Source: CAYVCG01 sp964449985 (lineage in GTDB: Bacteria > Bacillota > Clostridia > Lachnospirales > WRAX01). Taken from it: a DNA stretch of 16,137 nt. The stretch spans positions 1 to 16,137 of the forward strand of contig CAYVCG010000045.1 in assembly GCA_964449985.1 (NCBI GenBank). Direction: 5' to 3'. A program made the translations under genes and the position numbers. The stretch's first letter is position 1, and every line of letters starts with the position of its first letter. The notes under the pieces were generated by a model. The model did no database searches. It saw only the letters and a list, made by a program, of their open reading frames with translations, and had not been told where the DNA came from. Below, in pieces: positions 7,344 through 15,388 of this stretch.

Positions 7344-8406
7344 TTATTTCGCTTCCTTTTCCGGCGGCAATATTAAGCTTAGCCATGGATTCATCATGTT
7401 TAAGGCCATAACGCACACATTCCGTAAGGGTTATCAAATTTCTGATTTCCTGGCCTTTTTTAAAGAAATACGCCGTTACTATAGAAACAGAGTATGGATT
7501 TTTGGCAGCTTCTTCATTATATATTTTTAACATATAAGAATAATAAGACCGCTCCATATCTGTTATACAACAATTTTTAAACACGTCTTTATAATGTGTT
7601 TTTGATATAATTTCCAAAAATTCACTATCTGTTTTTGATGCGATAAGGCTGTCAATTTGTGATTTGTTTACTCTATAGTTTATCGGTATTAAATAAGCAT
7701 ATATTATTGAATCACTTAAATCATAATATTTTTTGAAACGATAAATGTGCATAATATTATGCAAATCGATGTCAGAGCCATTTATGCGCTCCTGCGAACG
7801 TTTGTGTTTGAGCAATTTGTTTTGGCAGTTCCATGTTTCCAGATAGCAATATATATCAAGCTGCGTTTCAAAATCAAACAGCGATGGGTTATCGACATTG
7901 ATTTTATTCAAGACCTTAAGGAATTTGGAATTAACAAGGTTATTCATAAAGTCTTTAAGGTCTTTTGATTCTGCAAGCTTTTGCATATCGACTTTAAGAC
8001 GCTTTGAAATAAAGTTTTCATATTTTGGAGCAACATCTTTAATATCTCTTTTGTCAAAAAGCGTCCGAAGCAAGGCCTTTAATATACCTGCTTCATATTT
8101 CAGGAACAAAACGTTTATATATTGCCGGACGTTTGAATCGGTTATAAAGTTATAAATGCCGGAAAAATTTGAATACATAGACTGAACAAGGCTTTTTTCC
8201 AGCGGAAATCTTCCCCCCACGATGGCTTCTTGCATATCAGAGGCGTATTCTTTATAGGTTTCGTTCTCAAACAACCGGCTGGCCAGAGACACAACGTCTT
8301 TCTGGGAAGCGAGGGTATAATAATCATCATATGATAACAGCCTGCTTTCCAATGCCTTGATTTTCGCGTATAGGCCGCTATAATTGATAACGTCTTTAAG
8401 CACCAC
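7336..8406 (-). CDS. ntpC: V/A-type ATPase subunit C (AC39/d-type socket)
   Basis: C is the funnel-shaped adaptor that links the D/F shaft to the K ring (subunit d in vacuolar enzymes). The 356 residues are within the family range (about 320-360), and the protein is almost entirely helical. Family patterns include YLETWNCQNKLL-like W/N helices and, near the start, NYSGLYAKIKALESRLLSYDDY. No ATG is available in frame: the gene starts at GTG 8406 or, better spaced from AAGGTGG, at the directly following GTG 8403. It begins 1 nt after the stop of G/H and overlaps I by 8 nt. Placing C second in the operon, before I, is unlike the Enterococcus and Thermus order. Confidence 0.92.
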   Translation of the reverse strand: MVLKDVINYSGLYAKIKALESRLLSYDDYYTLASQKDVVSLASRLFENETYKEYASDMQEAIVGGRFPLEKSLVQSMYSNFSGIYNFITDSNVRQYINVLFLKYEAGILKALLRTLFDKRDIKDVAPKYENFISKRLKVDMQKLAESKDLKDFMNNLVNSKFLKVLNKINVDNPSLFDFETQLDIYCYLETWNCQNKLLKHKRSQERINGSDIDLHNIMHIYRFKKYYDLSDSIIYAYLIPINYRVNKSQIDSLIASKTDSEFLEIISKTHYKDVFKNCCITDMERSYYSYMLKIYNEEAAKNPYSVSIVTAYFFKKGQEIRNLITLTECVRYGLKHDESMAKLNIAAGKGSEING

Positions 8407-8407
8407 A

Positions 8408-8722
8408 TCACCACCTTATAACGTTGCTATATATTTCGTTTTCCCATTTCGCATGGTTTTCATTAAAGTTTTTTTCCATAGCTTCAAACCTGCTTATTTT
8501 TTCTTTCTTTAATGCTTCTATCTTATCAGATGCTTCTTTCTTTATTGCATCGAGCGACTTGTTTATATTAATGTCATATTCAAGCTGCAGTCTGTTTTCG
8601 ATTTTATTGTATTTTTCGTGAGTTTCCTTGGGTAGATTTTTCTGACGTTCAATTGCATCCTTTGTGATTTTTTCAACTTGTTCCTCAAGCTCCATAATTT
8701 TTAGTATAATTTCATCTTTCAT
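8408..8722 (-). CDS. V/A-type ATPase subunit G/H (peripheral stalk partner of E)
   Basis: This is a 104-residue, highly charged, purely helical protein (MKDEIILKIMELEEQVEKI, then repeated K/E heptads such as EASDKIEALKKEKISRF). Length, coiled-coil character and first position in the operon all fit the G/H stalk subunit, which dimerises with E. The ATG at 8722 is chosen because GGGGTG lies 6 nt upstream. The reading frame extends to 8776 but no ribosome site is seen there. Its TGA stop is followed after 1 nt by the start of C, so translation is probably coupled. Sequence conservation in this subunit is low, so the assignment rests on context as much as on sequence. Confidence 0.85.
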   Translation of the reverse strand: MKDEIILKIMELEEQVEKITKDAIERQKNLPKETHEKYNKIENRLQLEYDININKSLDAIKKEASDKIEALKKEKISRFEAMEKNFNENHAKWENEIYSNVIRW

Positions 8723-8810
8723 TATCAACACCCCGGTCAGCGCAAAATGTAAGTTTAACGACACTTCAACATTCATTACAACATGTTACTGCTTTTTGCG
8801 TTACAATTCT

Positions 8811-8863
8811 AGAGTAAATTATAACAATAAAAATGAATATATTTAGTGATATTTATTAAATAT
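8811..8863 (-). promoter_or_regulatory. Candidate promoter region of the ATPase operon
   Basis: The 342-nt gap between the rhamnosidase stop and the G/H start is AT-rich and holds no gene. On the minus strand a TATAAT lies at 8823-8818, about 100 nt before the G/H start, but no convincing -35 box sits 16-18 nt upstream. Just beyond, 8849-8863 is a perfect palindrome with 7-bp arms (ATATTTA, T, TAAATAT) that could be an operator. A second weak possibility is TTGACG at 8944-8939 with AACATA 17 nt further on. The true start site cannot be decided from sequence. Confidence 0.3.
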
Positions 8864-9007
8864 GACCAATCTAATTGTTTTGCTAATAGCTTTCCAATTT
8901 ATGACGCTAAAGCGGTATGTTCGATTTCGTTGAACTCACGTCAAATACTATTCTACTAAGTAAATTAAGAAAAAATAATCAGTAAAATAATTAAATTTAT
9001 AGCAAAC

Positions 9008-9042
9008 AAAAAAACTGACGCCATAAAGGCGCCAGTTTTTTT
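9008..9042 (-). terminator. Intrinsic terminator of the rhamnosidase gene
   Basis: The minus-strand transcript forms a 9-bp stem, ACTGGCGCC (9036-9028) with GGCGTCAGT (9022-9014), a 5-nt loop, then a T-run at 9013-9008. One pair is G-U on the minus strand but would be an A-C mismatch on the plus strand, so the hairpin is built for minus-strand transcription. It starts about 30 nt after the TAA of the rhamnosidase and separates that gene from the ATPase operon. Confidence 0.88.
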
Positions 9043-9064
9043 GTATTAGTTATATGAGTCTAAA

Positions 9065-12000
9065 TTAGTTAGATATATTATTATATGTCTTTGTAAAAGT
9101 GAAACCAAAGCCTGGGAACAGGTCAACAAGCTTAACGTTTTTAATCACTACAACATCGCCATTGGCTACTTCAGCATCAACAGATATAGTAGTTGAATTA
9201 ATCTGCGTATAAGCAACCTTTGCACCATTTACAAGAACTTCGTATTTAGTGCCAACCTTTGGAGCGATATTAGCGTTAAAGCTAATTACTGTTTTGCCTT
9301 CAGTTGATCCAGCAATATTGATATCCCAGATGTTTGCTGATGGAAGAACGTTGATATCCAAGCTTACTTTTGCATCCTTATTGTTTATAAGAACTTTAGC
9401 CTCAAACTTAGTAGCTTCAGTAACTACAGGCACTTCGTTCGCTGCAAATGCAAACTTAGCAACTCCGTTTTCATCAACAGCAACAGTTTTGCCAAACAAT
9501 GATACGGAAACATCAAATCCTTCTGTATCTTTGCAGTCAAGCTTAACAACAACGTTTGCTGCATATCCGCTTACTACTGCCGGAGTAATAGAAACAGGAG
9601 CTATGTTTCCTAAGAACTCGCTAACTGTAAGTTTAGCAGATTTGCTTGTTACGCTGCCTATCAAGTTGCTTACAACAGCATAATAATCGCCAGCATCATC
9701 AAGCTGTGCCTTTGATATTGTTAATGTTGCGGAAGTAGCACCAGGTATCATAACTCCGTCTTTATACCATTGATATCTAATAGCATCGCCTGTTGCTTTA
9801 ACAGTAAATGTAGCTGTTGCATCTTCATATACATCAACGTCTACAGGGTTTTCAGCTATAACAGGAACGCCTGCATTATAAATACCGATTTCTGTAAGCT
9901 GGAAGCGATAGTAAGCGCCGCCTTCATCGCCGGAATACATTCCAAGTTTGTCTGCTGTAACACGGATATAACGGAATGTTTGCGGAGTATCAAATTCAAG
10001 CACATAAGGCTTCATATAAGGAGCTGTAACGTCTGTCTTGGATATGATAAGCTCAGCATTTGTAAGGTTTGTGCTGTTGCCCGTTCCGCTTACAGTGTTT
10101 GATCCATGTATAGTGAAATCTACAGGGAAGCTGCAAGTCTTTCCATCCGATGTGAAGCTATCTGTTCTCGGGTAAAGATGGATTCTGTTAAACGTCTTAG
10201 GCGAGCCAAGGTCAATAATAACGTAACGCGCCGGAGATGGAGTCGGATTGTTGTTGCTTAATCCGCTGGTATAACCGTTATTTGTGCCGTATACACGACC
10301 ATCTGTAAGGTTATTCGGTGACCATGCTGGAGGTCCTCCGTCAACGCTGTTGGATGTTACTGTGCTGCCTAAAGCGATACTGGTCAAGCCTTGATAAGCA
10401 ACGCCCATTTGAGCATCAATATCTCCATTAACAGTAAAGGAAATAGTGTTGTTGTAATTATCTTCTCCATCTACTGTCCATTTTGTGAAGTAATAATCAA
10501 CTTCATTAATAGGAGCAGCCTTGAACGAAACTTCATCGCCGGTTCTAACTATTAAAGAAGCAGGCAATCTATAAGTCTTAGTCACGCCATTAATTGTGCC
10601 TTCAACAGCTACTGGAATGTTTGCTGCGGCTGTGCTTGCTATTTTGATGCTATATTTGTTTAATGATGTTGATTCAAATTTGTATGAACCGGAAACGATT
10701 TCAAATACAGCTCTGCCGTTTTCAAAACCGATATAAGTTACGCCGTCTTTGCCATCAGCATAGTCAGAATATGGCAATCCGTTAACTTTTACGCCTGCCA
10801 AGTTATCTGTAGGAAGAAGAACTTTTGCTGTTGTGTTTGCAGGTATTGTTGCGTTATAAGTAAATGTTTCGTTTGCAATATTCCAATTGCTTGTGATCTT
10901 ACCGTAGAAAGAATCATAGCTGGAGTTAAGATAAGTAAGGTCTCCGCCTGGAGTCGGTTGAAGAATCACTCTCTTACCAGCAGGCGCGGACTTATCCATT
11001 TCGATACCAGCGGCATAGCGGTATACCCATTCCATAACAGAACCGAATGAATAGTGGTTAAACGAGTTCATGCCTGCATCGCCGAAACCGTTTTCTTTTG
11101 TATAAGAGTTCCAACGCTCCCAAGTAGTAGTTGCGCCTTGTCTTATACTATAAATCCATGACGGATAAGTTTCTTGAAGCAAGAGTGTATAAGCAACATC
11201 GTCATATCCGTTTGCGGAAAGCGTTTGAAGAAGCATACTTGCGCCAACGAAACCTGTTGCTAAGTGCATTCCTGCTGCTTCGATACGAGAAACAAGGTTT
11301 GCAGCTGCTTTTGCTTTTGCTTCAGCATTAGGAAGAAGATCAAAGTTAAGAGCTATAAGGTAAGCTGTTTGGCTATTGCCGGTTACAACGCCGGTAGTTT
11401 CGTTAAAGAGAACTCTTTGGAAGCTGAGTTTGATACGATCTGCCAATGCATTGTAATATTCAGCGTCAGCAGTCTTACCCAAAATTTCTGCTATGTTGGC
11501 AAGAAGTCTTGTGGAATAAGCAAAGTAGCCAGTAGCGACGACATAGTTGGGTGTTCCTTGAGGAGCTAACCAGTCGCCATAAGCGCAGCCGCCGAGGATA
11601 TACTTATAGTTATCAGCAGTTGTTCCTAAGTCTGTAATTGCTGGTTTTTGCGGATTAGCTTTGTTAAATGCCGCAAACGGGCCTTTGCTCATTGAATTAA
11701 CAGCTGAAGTGCCTGCAGCAGCGGCCATAGTGTAGAAATAAATGTGCCCCTGCATAAGGCTATAGTTATCTTCAAGTATTTGCTTGTCGCCATACATCAT
11801 GTATGTTGTCCATGGGATTACAACTGCTGCGTCAGCCCAAGCGGCATTACCAAAGTCATGATCATGTCCTTGGTCTGGAGCGTAGTCATAAACACCACCG
11901 TCAGAACGTTGAACAGCGGCTAAATCGCCAATAAATTTTTTGTAGAACTGATTTGTGTCTCTGTTGTAAGACGCTGTTTTTGAGAAAACTTGCGCATCGC

Positions 12001-14356
12001 CGGACCAACCAAGACGTTCGTCACGTTGTGGGCAGTCTGTAGGAATGCTCAAGAAGTTGTCTCTTTGGCTCCACATTACGTTGCTGTATAATTGGTTAAC
12101 GTCAGGGTTGGATGTATTGATTTTTCCTGTTAAATCAAGTTCGCTTCCGATGAAAATAGCTTTAACGTCGTTCTCATTAAGTTCCCCAGGATATCCGGTT
12201 ACTTCAATGTATCTGAAGCCATGGAAAGTGAATCTAGGAATATAAGTTTCTACGCCATTGCCTTTTTTAGTGTAATAATCAGTAGCTTTAGCAGATCTTA
12301 AAGCGGCAAGATAAAGCTCGCCTTCAGCACCCTGTCTTCCGTCATAAAGCATTTCTGCAAATCGCAATCTGATTTTCGTTCCTGCTTCTCCACCGCGGAT
12401 AACTACGCTAGCAACACCGGCAATGTTTTGTCCACAGTCAAGAACATATCTCTTTTGATCCGGTTTTGCAGGATCATCAACAAATGTCTTAACAATCTTT
12501 GTATCTCTTACGTCATAACCAACTTCTTTGTGAAGTTTAGTTCTTGGGCCGATTTGAGCAACAATTTTAAGATTGTCAATATCGATTGCTGTATTCGGTT
12601 TGGAAGCGGTGTTAGATGCGCTGGCACCGATAACGGCTCTAGCGTTGGATGAATTAACCTCATAAGTTGTAAGCCAATCGCTATCGTCATATTCGCTTCC
12701 TGACCAACCTGGAATTTCTTTCAAAGCGTTGTAAGTCTCACCGTCTTGGTTGTCAGTAAATTCGTAAGGGCCATCTAAGTTTACTTTCCAAGTGTTATCT
12801 GTGCAAACCTTGTCAACACTGCCATCTGTGTATTCAATTTCAAGCTGTGCAAAGAAGGCGTTGTTTTTGCCATATTTATTAAAATGGTCTTTGCCTGAAA
12901 CGTTAGTGGAAACATGGCCGGAATACCATCCATCGCCGACAATAGCGCCGATAGCGTTTTTGCCGCTTTGAAGCATGGAGGTTACGTCATATGTTTGATA
13001 CATAACCATGGAGAAATAATCAGTCCAGCCTGGGTTGAACATTTCGTCCGGAGCAACCTGTTCTCCATTTATATATGCGTCATAAACACCAAGAGAAGTT
13101 GCATAAAGTCTTGCTTTCTTTATTTCCTTGCCAGATTCAATTTCAAAACCTTTTCTGAACATAGGAGCGGAATTTCCAAAGCCTTTAACAACCATTGGGT
13201 CTACAACAGGAGGTTGAGAAGCAGTGGCTCTTGCATAAACGCATCCGCCTTTTTCAGCATCTACCACGTATGAAATCTTGCTATCTGTAAATATGCCTAT
13301 TGTTCCTTTATCAAAGGTTTCTGTGAATAAAACGCTGTTTGAAGTGCTGTCCGTAAGCTTAATATTAGCAAAGTATGCAGCCTCAAAAGGCCCTGTAGTT
13401 ACGTTGCCGCCTTCGACAGCTGTTTCACGGATACCTAATTTGCCATATTTAGCATATGTAGCATTAGTAGAATTAAAAGCAACATTAGTTGATGTAAATG
13501 CTAATATACCGTTAACGTATGTCTCAATAGTGTTTCTGTTGATAACTTTAATAGTCATGTGGTTCCATTGGTTAGAGATTTGGTCGGAAGTAATAATTGA
13601 TGAAATATCAATATCTCCTGTAGTTCCTATTCTCTTTGTTCCGTTAGCAAGCGTGACACCAGCAAAGTTGGAGAATACTTTTGCTCCGCCATTTTCCCAA
13701 ATATGCGGACGCATGAATATTGTTCCGGTTCTTTTGCCGTTGTTAATTTGCCACATAAGGAAATTACTGGAATTTGTTCCTGCGAAAACAAAACCAGCGC
13801 CATCGTTGTCTATTTTGAAGTCATAGTCGAGCTGGTAGTTTGCTGGGTCTGGAAGAGCATTGCCGATCAATTTGCCGGAAGCAATGAATTTTGCATTAAA
13901 ATCGGATTTTCCAATACCCATTTCAAACCATGCTACGTCTGACGTTATAGCAACGTCATCTTTGTCCCAAACGGTGACTTGCCAGTAGTATCTTGCGCGT
14001 TTTTGAAGGTCTTTTCCTGCGTATTTGATTTCGATAGAATTAGATGAATCAACTTTGCCAGAATCCCACATATCTGCAACTGCGCATGAAGGATCAGAAC
14101 TTACGATAACCTGATAAGCGGTCTGTTTCTGGCCGATAACGTTGGAATCCATCTGCCATGAGAAACGTGGCTTAAAAACATCAATACCGATAGGGTTTTC
14201 TGTATTTTCGGTTTTCAAGTTAACAATGCTGGTCGGTTCAACAGTGTCAGCAAAAGCGCTGATTGCTGCTGCTTGAAATACGCAAACCTGCATAATCATG
14301 CAGAAAGCCATAATCAATGACAATGCGGATTTCTTAAATTTCCCATTTTTTCTCAT
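9065..14356 (-). CDS. Secreted multidomain GH78 alpha-L-rhamnosidase
   Basis: This enzyme inverts and releases terminal alpha-L-rhamnose from plant or microbial glycans outside the cell. The start is the ATG at 14356 (AAAGGAG 7 nt upstream), giving 1763 residues. A TTG at 14374 would place the ribosome site inside the coding region. Order: signal peptide 1-36 (cut after AFA); GH78 N-terminal beta domain 42-147; jelly-roll/LamG-like insert about 164-339; rhamnosidase N and concanavalin-like domains about 396-740; helical-barrel catalytic domain about 742-1117; beta domain to about 1225; InlB-repeat-like module 1232-1322; F5/8 type C (discoidin) module 1324-1494; Ig-like module 1497-1580; unassigned tail 1581-1763. 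The catalytic block DCPQRDERLGWSGD holds the presumed acid E780; the base is E1080 in TTWERW. No LPXTG, SLH or dockerin is seen, so the cell-wall link is unclear. Confidence 0.95.
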   Translation of the reverse strand: MRKNGKFKKSALSLIMAFCMIMQVCVFQAAAISAFADTVEPTSIVNLKTENTENPIGIDVFKPRFSWQMDSNVIGQKQTAYQVIVSSDPSCAVADMWDSGKVDSSNSIEIKYAGKDLQKRARYYWQVTVWDKDDVAITSDVAWFEMGIGKSDFNAKFIASGKLIGNALPDPANYQLDYDFKIDNDGAGFVFAGTNSSNFLMWQINNGKRTGTIFMRPHIWENGGAKVFSNFAGVTLANGTKRIGTTGDIDISSIITSDQISNQWNHMTIKVINRNTIETYVNGILAFTSTNVAFNSTNATYAKYGKLGIRETAVEGGNVTTGPFEAAYFANIKLTDSTSNSVLFTETFDKGTIGIFTDSKISYVVDAEKGGCVYARATASQPPVVDPMVVKGFGNSAPMFRKGFEIESGKEIKKARLYATSLGVYDAYINGEQVAPDEMFNPGWTDYFSMVMYQTYDVTSMLQSGKNAIGAIVGDGWYSGHVSTNVSGKDHFNKYGKNNAFFAQLEIEYTDGSVDKVCTDNTWKVNLDGPYEFTDNQDGETYNALKEIPGWSGSEYDDSDWLTTYEVNSSNARAVIGASASNTASKPNTAIDIDNLKIVAQIGPRTKLHKEVGYDVRDTKIVKTFVDDPAKPDQKRYVLDCGQNIAGVASVVIRGGEAGTKIRLRFAEMLYDGRQGAEGELYLAALRSAKATDYYTKKGNGVETYIPRFTFHGFRYIEVTGYPGELNENDVKAIFIGSELDLTGKINTSNPDVNQLYSNVMWSQRDNFLSIPTDCPQRDERLGWSGDAQVFSKTASYNRDTNQFYKKFIGDLAAVQRSDGGVYDYAPDQGHDHDFGNAAWADAAVVIPWTTYMMYGDKQILEDNYSLMQGHIYFYTMAAAAGTSAVNSMSKGPFAAFNKANPQKPAITDLGTTADNYKYILGGCAYGDWLAPQGTPNYVVATGYFAYSTRLLANIAEILGKTADAEYYNALADRIKLSFQRVLFNETTGVVTGNSQTAYLIALNFDLLPNAEAKAKAAANLVSRIEAAGMHLATGFVGASMLLQTLSANGYDDVAYTLLLQETYPSWIYSIRQGATTTWERWNSYTKENGFGDAGMNSFNHYSFGSVMEWVYRYAAGIEMDKSAPAGKRVILQPTPGGDLTYLNSSYDSFYGKITSNWNIANETFTYNATIPANTTAKVLLPTDNLAGVKVNGLPYSDYADGKDGVTYIGFENGRAVFEIVSGSYKFESTSLNKYSIKIASTAAANIPVAVEGTINGVTKTYRLPASLIVRTGDEVSFKAAPINEVDYYFTKWTVDGEDNYNNTISFTVNGDIDAQMGVAYQGLTSIALGSTVTSNSVDGGPPAWSPNNLTDGRVYGTNNGYTSGLSNNNPTPSPARYVIIDLGSPKTFNRIHLYPRTDSFTSDGKTCSFPVDFTIHGSNTVSGTGNSTNLTNAELIISKTDVTAPYMKPYVLEFDTPQTFRYIRVTADKLGMYSGDEGGAYYRFQLTEIGIYNAGVPVIAENPVDVDVYEDATATFTVKATGDAIRYQWYKDGVMIPGATSATLTISKAQLDDAGDYYAVVSNLIGSVTSKSAKLTVSEFLGNIAPVSITPAVVSGYAANVVVKLDCKDTEGFDVSVSLFGKTVAVDENGVAKFAFAANEVPVVTEATKFEAKVLINNKDAKVSLDINVLPSANIWDINIAGSTEGKTVISFNANIAPKVGTKYEVLVNGAKVAYTQINSTTISVDAEVANGDVVVIKNVKLVDLFPGFGFTFTKTYNNISN

Positions 14357-14374
14357 AAAAACACTCCTTTTCAA

Positions 14375-14406
14375 TTTTTTGCCGTTAAAGAAAAAAACGG
14401 CTTTTT
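14375..14406 (+). terminator. Terminator-like hairpin in the rhamnosidase leader, plus-strand orientation
   Basis: GCCGTT (14381-14386) and AACGGC (14396-14401) form a 6-bp stem followed on the plus strand by five T. In that direction it looks like a small intrinsic terminator that would stop transcripts running antisense out of the rhamnosidase gene. On the minus strand the same hairpin lies just before the ribosome binding site and is followed by A residues, so there it can only shape or stabilise the leader. Confidence 0.4.
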
Positions 14407-14415
14407 ATTGCCTGC

Positions 14416-14431
14416 AAATTAACGTTTATTT
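14416..14431. promoter_or_regulatory. Imperfect palindrome, possible operator
   Basis: AAATTAACGTTTATTT equals its own reverse complement at 14 of 16 positions, with a central CG. The shape is like LacI/CcpA-family sites but it does not fit the CcpA consensus well. It lies within the predicted leader of the rhamnosidase, about 60 nt before the start codon, where a bound repressor could block elongation. Confidence 0.25.
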
Positions 14432-14583
14432 AGGAATACACAGCCACTATAATATTGCAACAATGGCAAATGACTCCCTTTAAGTATTGCTCCTTTTTCT
14501 AAATCATTTCTCTCCCCTCATATAAATAATTTAAAAAGATTAAACAATGCTTTTAAAACATTTAGATAAATATATCCATATAT

Positions 14584-14612
14584 AGTGTATCAGTTTTTTA
14601 AAAATATGTCAA
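14584..14612 (-). promoter_or_regulatory. Predicted sigma-A promoter of the rhamnosidase gene
   Basis: On the minus strand a perfect TTGACA (14612-14607) is followed after 17 nt by TACACT (14589-14584, four of six matches). Transcription would begin near 14577, giving a leader of about 220 nt before the ATG at 14356. This is the best promoter match upstream of the gene; weaker pairs nearer the gene were not convincing. The rest of 14357-14797 is AT-rich and holds only the leader elements listed here and the divergent promoter of the next gene. Confidence 0.55.
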
Positions 14613-14656
14613 TATTTTTTTATATAGTATGAGTTTTATTAAAAAAACATCCAAAA

Positions 14657-14684
14657 ATGACTTAAATATGAATACAAATAGAAT
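14657..14684 (+). promoter_or_regulatory. Candidate promoter of the plus-strand small genes
   Basis: ATGACT (14657-14662), a 16-nt spacer and TAGAAT (14679-14684, five of six) give a reasonable plus-strand promoter. It is divergent from the rhamnosidase promoter, whose -35 box lies about 45 nt away. Transcription would start near 14691. Confidence 0.4.
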
Positions 14685-14797
14685 GCAACATAAATATAAA
14701 GGTGAAAAGGGGGTTAATTTTTTGTTGGTATAATTTCATTGCTATAGATTGGGCAAGATTTGATTTGGCATTAGTGATAGATAATATAGGGTTCAAC

Positions 14798-15304
14798 ATG
14801 TTTTTTGGATTATTATTGGCTATGATGATAATGTTATATGTTTGTATGATAATTTTTTCTTTAATCTATTTTATTCGAGTTCGGAAAATGAGAAGATTAA
14901 TATCCATTATTCCTTTTATTTTAATGCTACTAGTGTTTACATATTATTGGGTTGTTAATTTCTCTGATGTCTATGTAGATATAGATTATGCGATCAATAG
15001 AAATAGTAGGCAAGAAATTATTAAAATGTATGAAAACAATCAGTTAAAACAAATTAGTGCCAATAAATATTTGCTTCCGTACCGGCTTGCTTGGCATAAT
15101 AAAAAAGTTTATATTAAGACAAAAGAAGGGGTGACTGAAGCAATATTCTTTATTAGCAACGGACTCAATTATAATAGGATTTTGCTTTATGTCTCTGATG
15201 ATAGAATTGCATGTAATAGTGATTTCGGAGAGGATTTATATTGGAGTTTGCAAAATATAAAAAAACTAAGTTATAATTGGTGTTATGCGGAAATATTTAA
15301 CTAA
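14798..15304 (+). CDS. Small membrane protein of unknown function
   Basis: I do not recognise a named family. From the ATG at 14798 the protein has 168 residues. The frame is open back to a GTG at 14702, but that start has no usable ribosome site, whereas AGGG lies 6 nt before the ATG. Two membrane helices are clear: about 2-25 (FFGLLLAMMIMLYVCMIIF) and about 35-57, joined by a positive RVRKMRR loop. By the positive-inside rule both termini face outward, so the 110-residue C-terminal domain would be extracellular. That domain contains NRNSRQEIIKMYENNQL, a strand-rich middle with EAIFFISNGLNYN, and LLYVSDD, then a Trp-rich end. It resembles in style the short uncharacterised membrane proteins common in Bacillota. 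AT-rich DNA sets it apart from the genes to its left. Confidence 0.75.
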   Translation: MFFGLLLAMMIMLYVCMIIFSLIYFIRVRKMRRLISIIPFILMLLVFTYYWVVNFSDVYVDIDYAINRNSRQEIIKMYENNQLKQISANKYLLPYRLAWHNKKVYIKTKEGVTEAIFFISNGLNYNRILLYVSDDRIACNSDFGEDLYWSLQNIKKLSYNWCYAEIFN

Positions 15305-15317
15305 TTAATATACTTCT

Positions 15318-15346
15318 TTGTCTTAAAAACAGTTAGGATATATCAA
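15318..15346 (+). promoter_or_regulatory. Weak candidate promoter with flanking inverted repeat
   Basis: TTGTCT (15318-15323), a 17-nt spacer and TATCAA (15341-15346) match the consensus at about four of six positions each. An inverted repeat ACAGTT (15329-15334) and AACTGT (15347-15352) overlaps it and could be an operator. The gene at 15389 may equally be read from the upstream gene's promoter, since only 84 nt separate them. Confidence 0.25.
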
Positions 15347-15388
15347 AACTGTGAACTAAATTATTTTTAAAGGAGGAAAGTAATTTTT

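Noticed and set aside
8723..8776. Longer start for the G/H subunit
   Set aside because: No ribosome site at 8776, and the added residues are not coiled coil; the ATG at 8722 is preceded by GGGGTG.
8919..8935. Small hairpin GTTC...GAAC in the gap between the operon and the rhamnosidase
   Set aside because: Short stem with a wobble, no T-run, no partner element; likely chance.
14357..14374. TTG start for the rhamnosidase
   Set aside because: It would place the AAGGAG ribosome site inside the coding sequence; the ATG at 14356 is ideally spaced.
14418..14468. Possible 14-codon leader peptide starting with TTG in the rhamnosidase leader
   Set aside because: Non-ATG start, no run of regulatory codons and no attenuator pair; too weak to list as a gene.
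14702..14797. GTG start extending the 168-residue membrane protein to 200 residues
   Set aside because: Only AAAG touches the GTG, so no usable ribosome site; the extension would also give an unlikely N-terminus before the first membrane helix. It remains possible.
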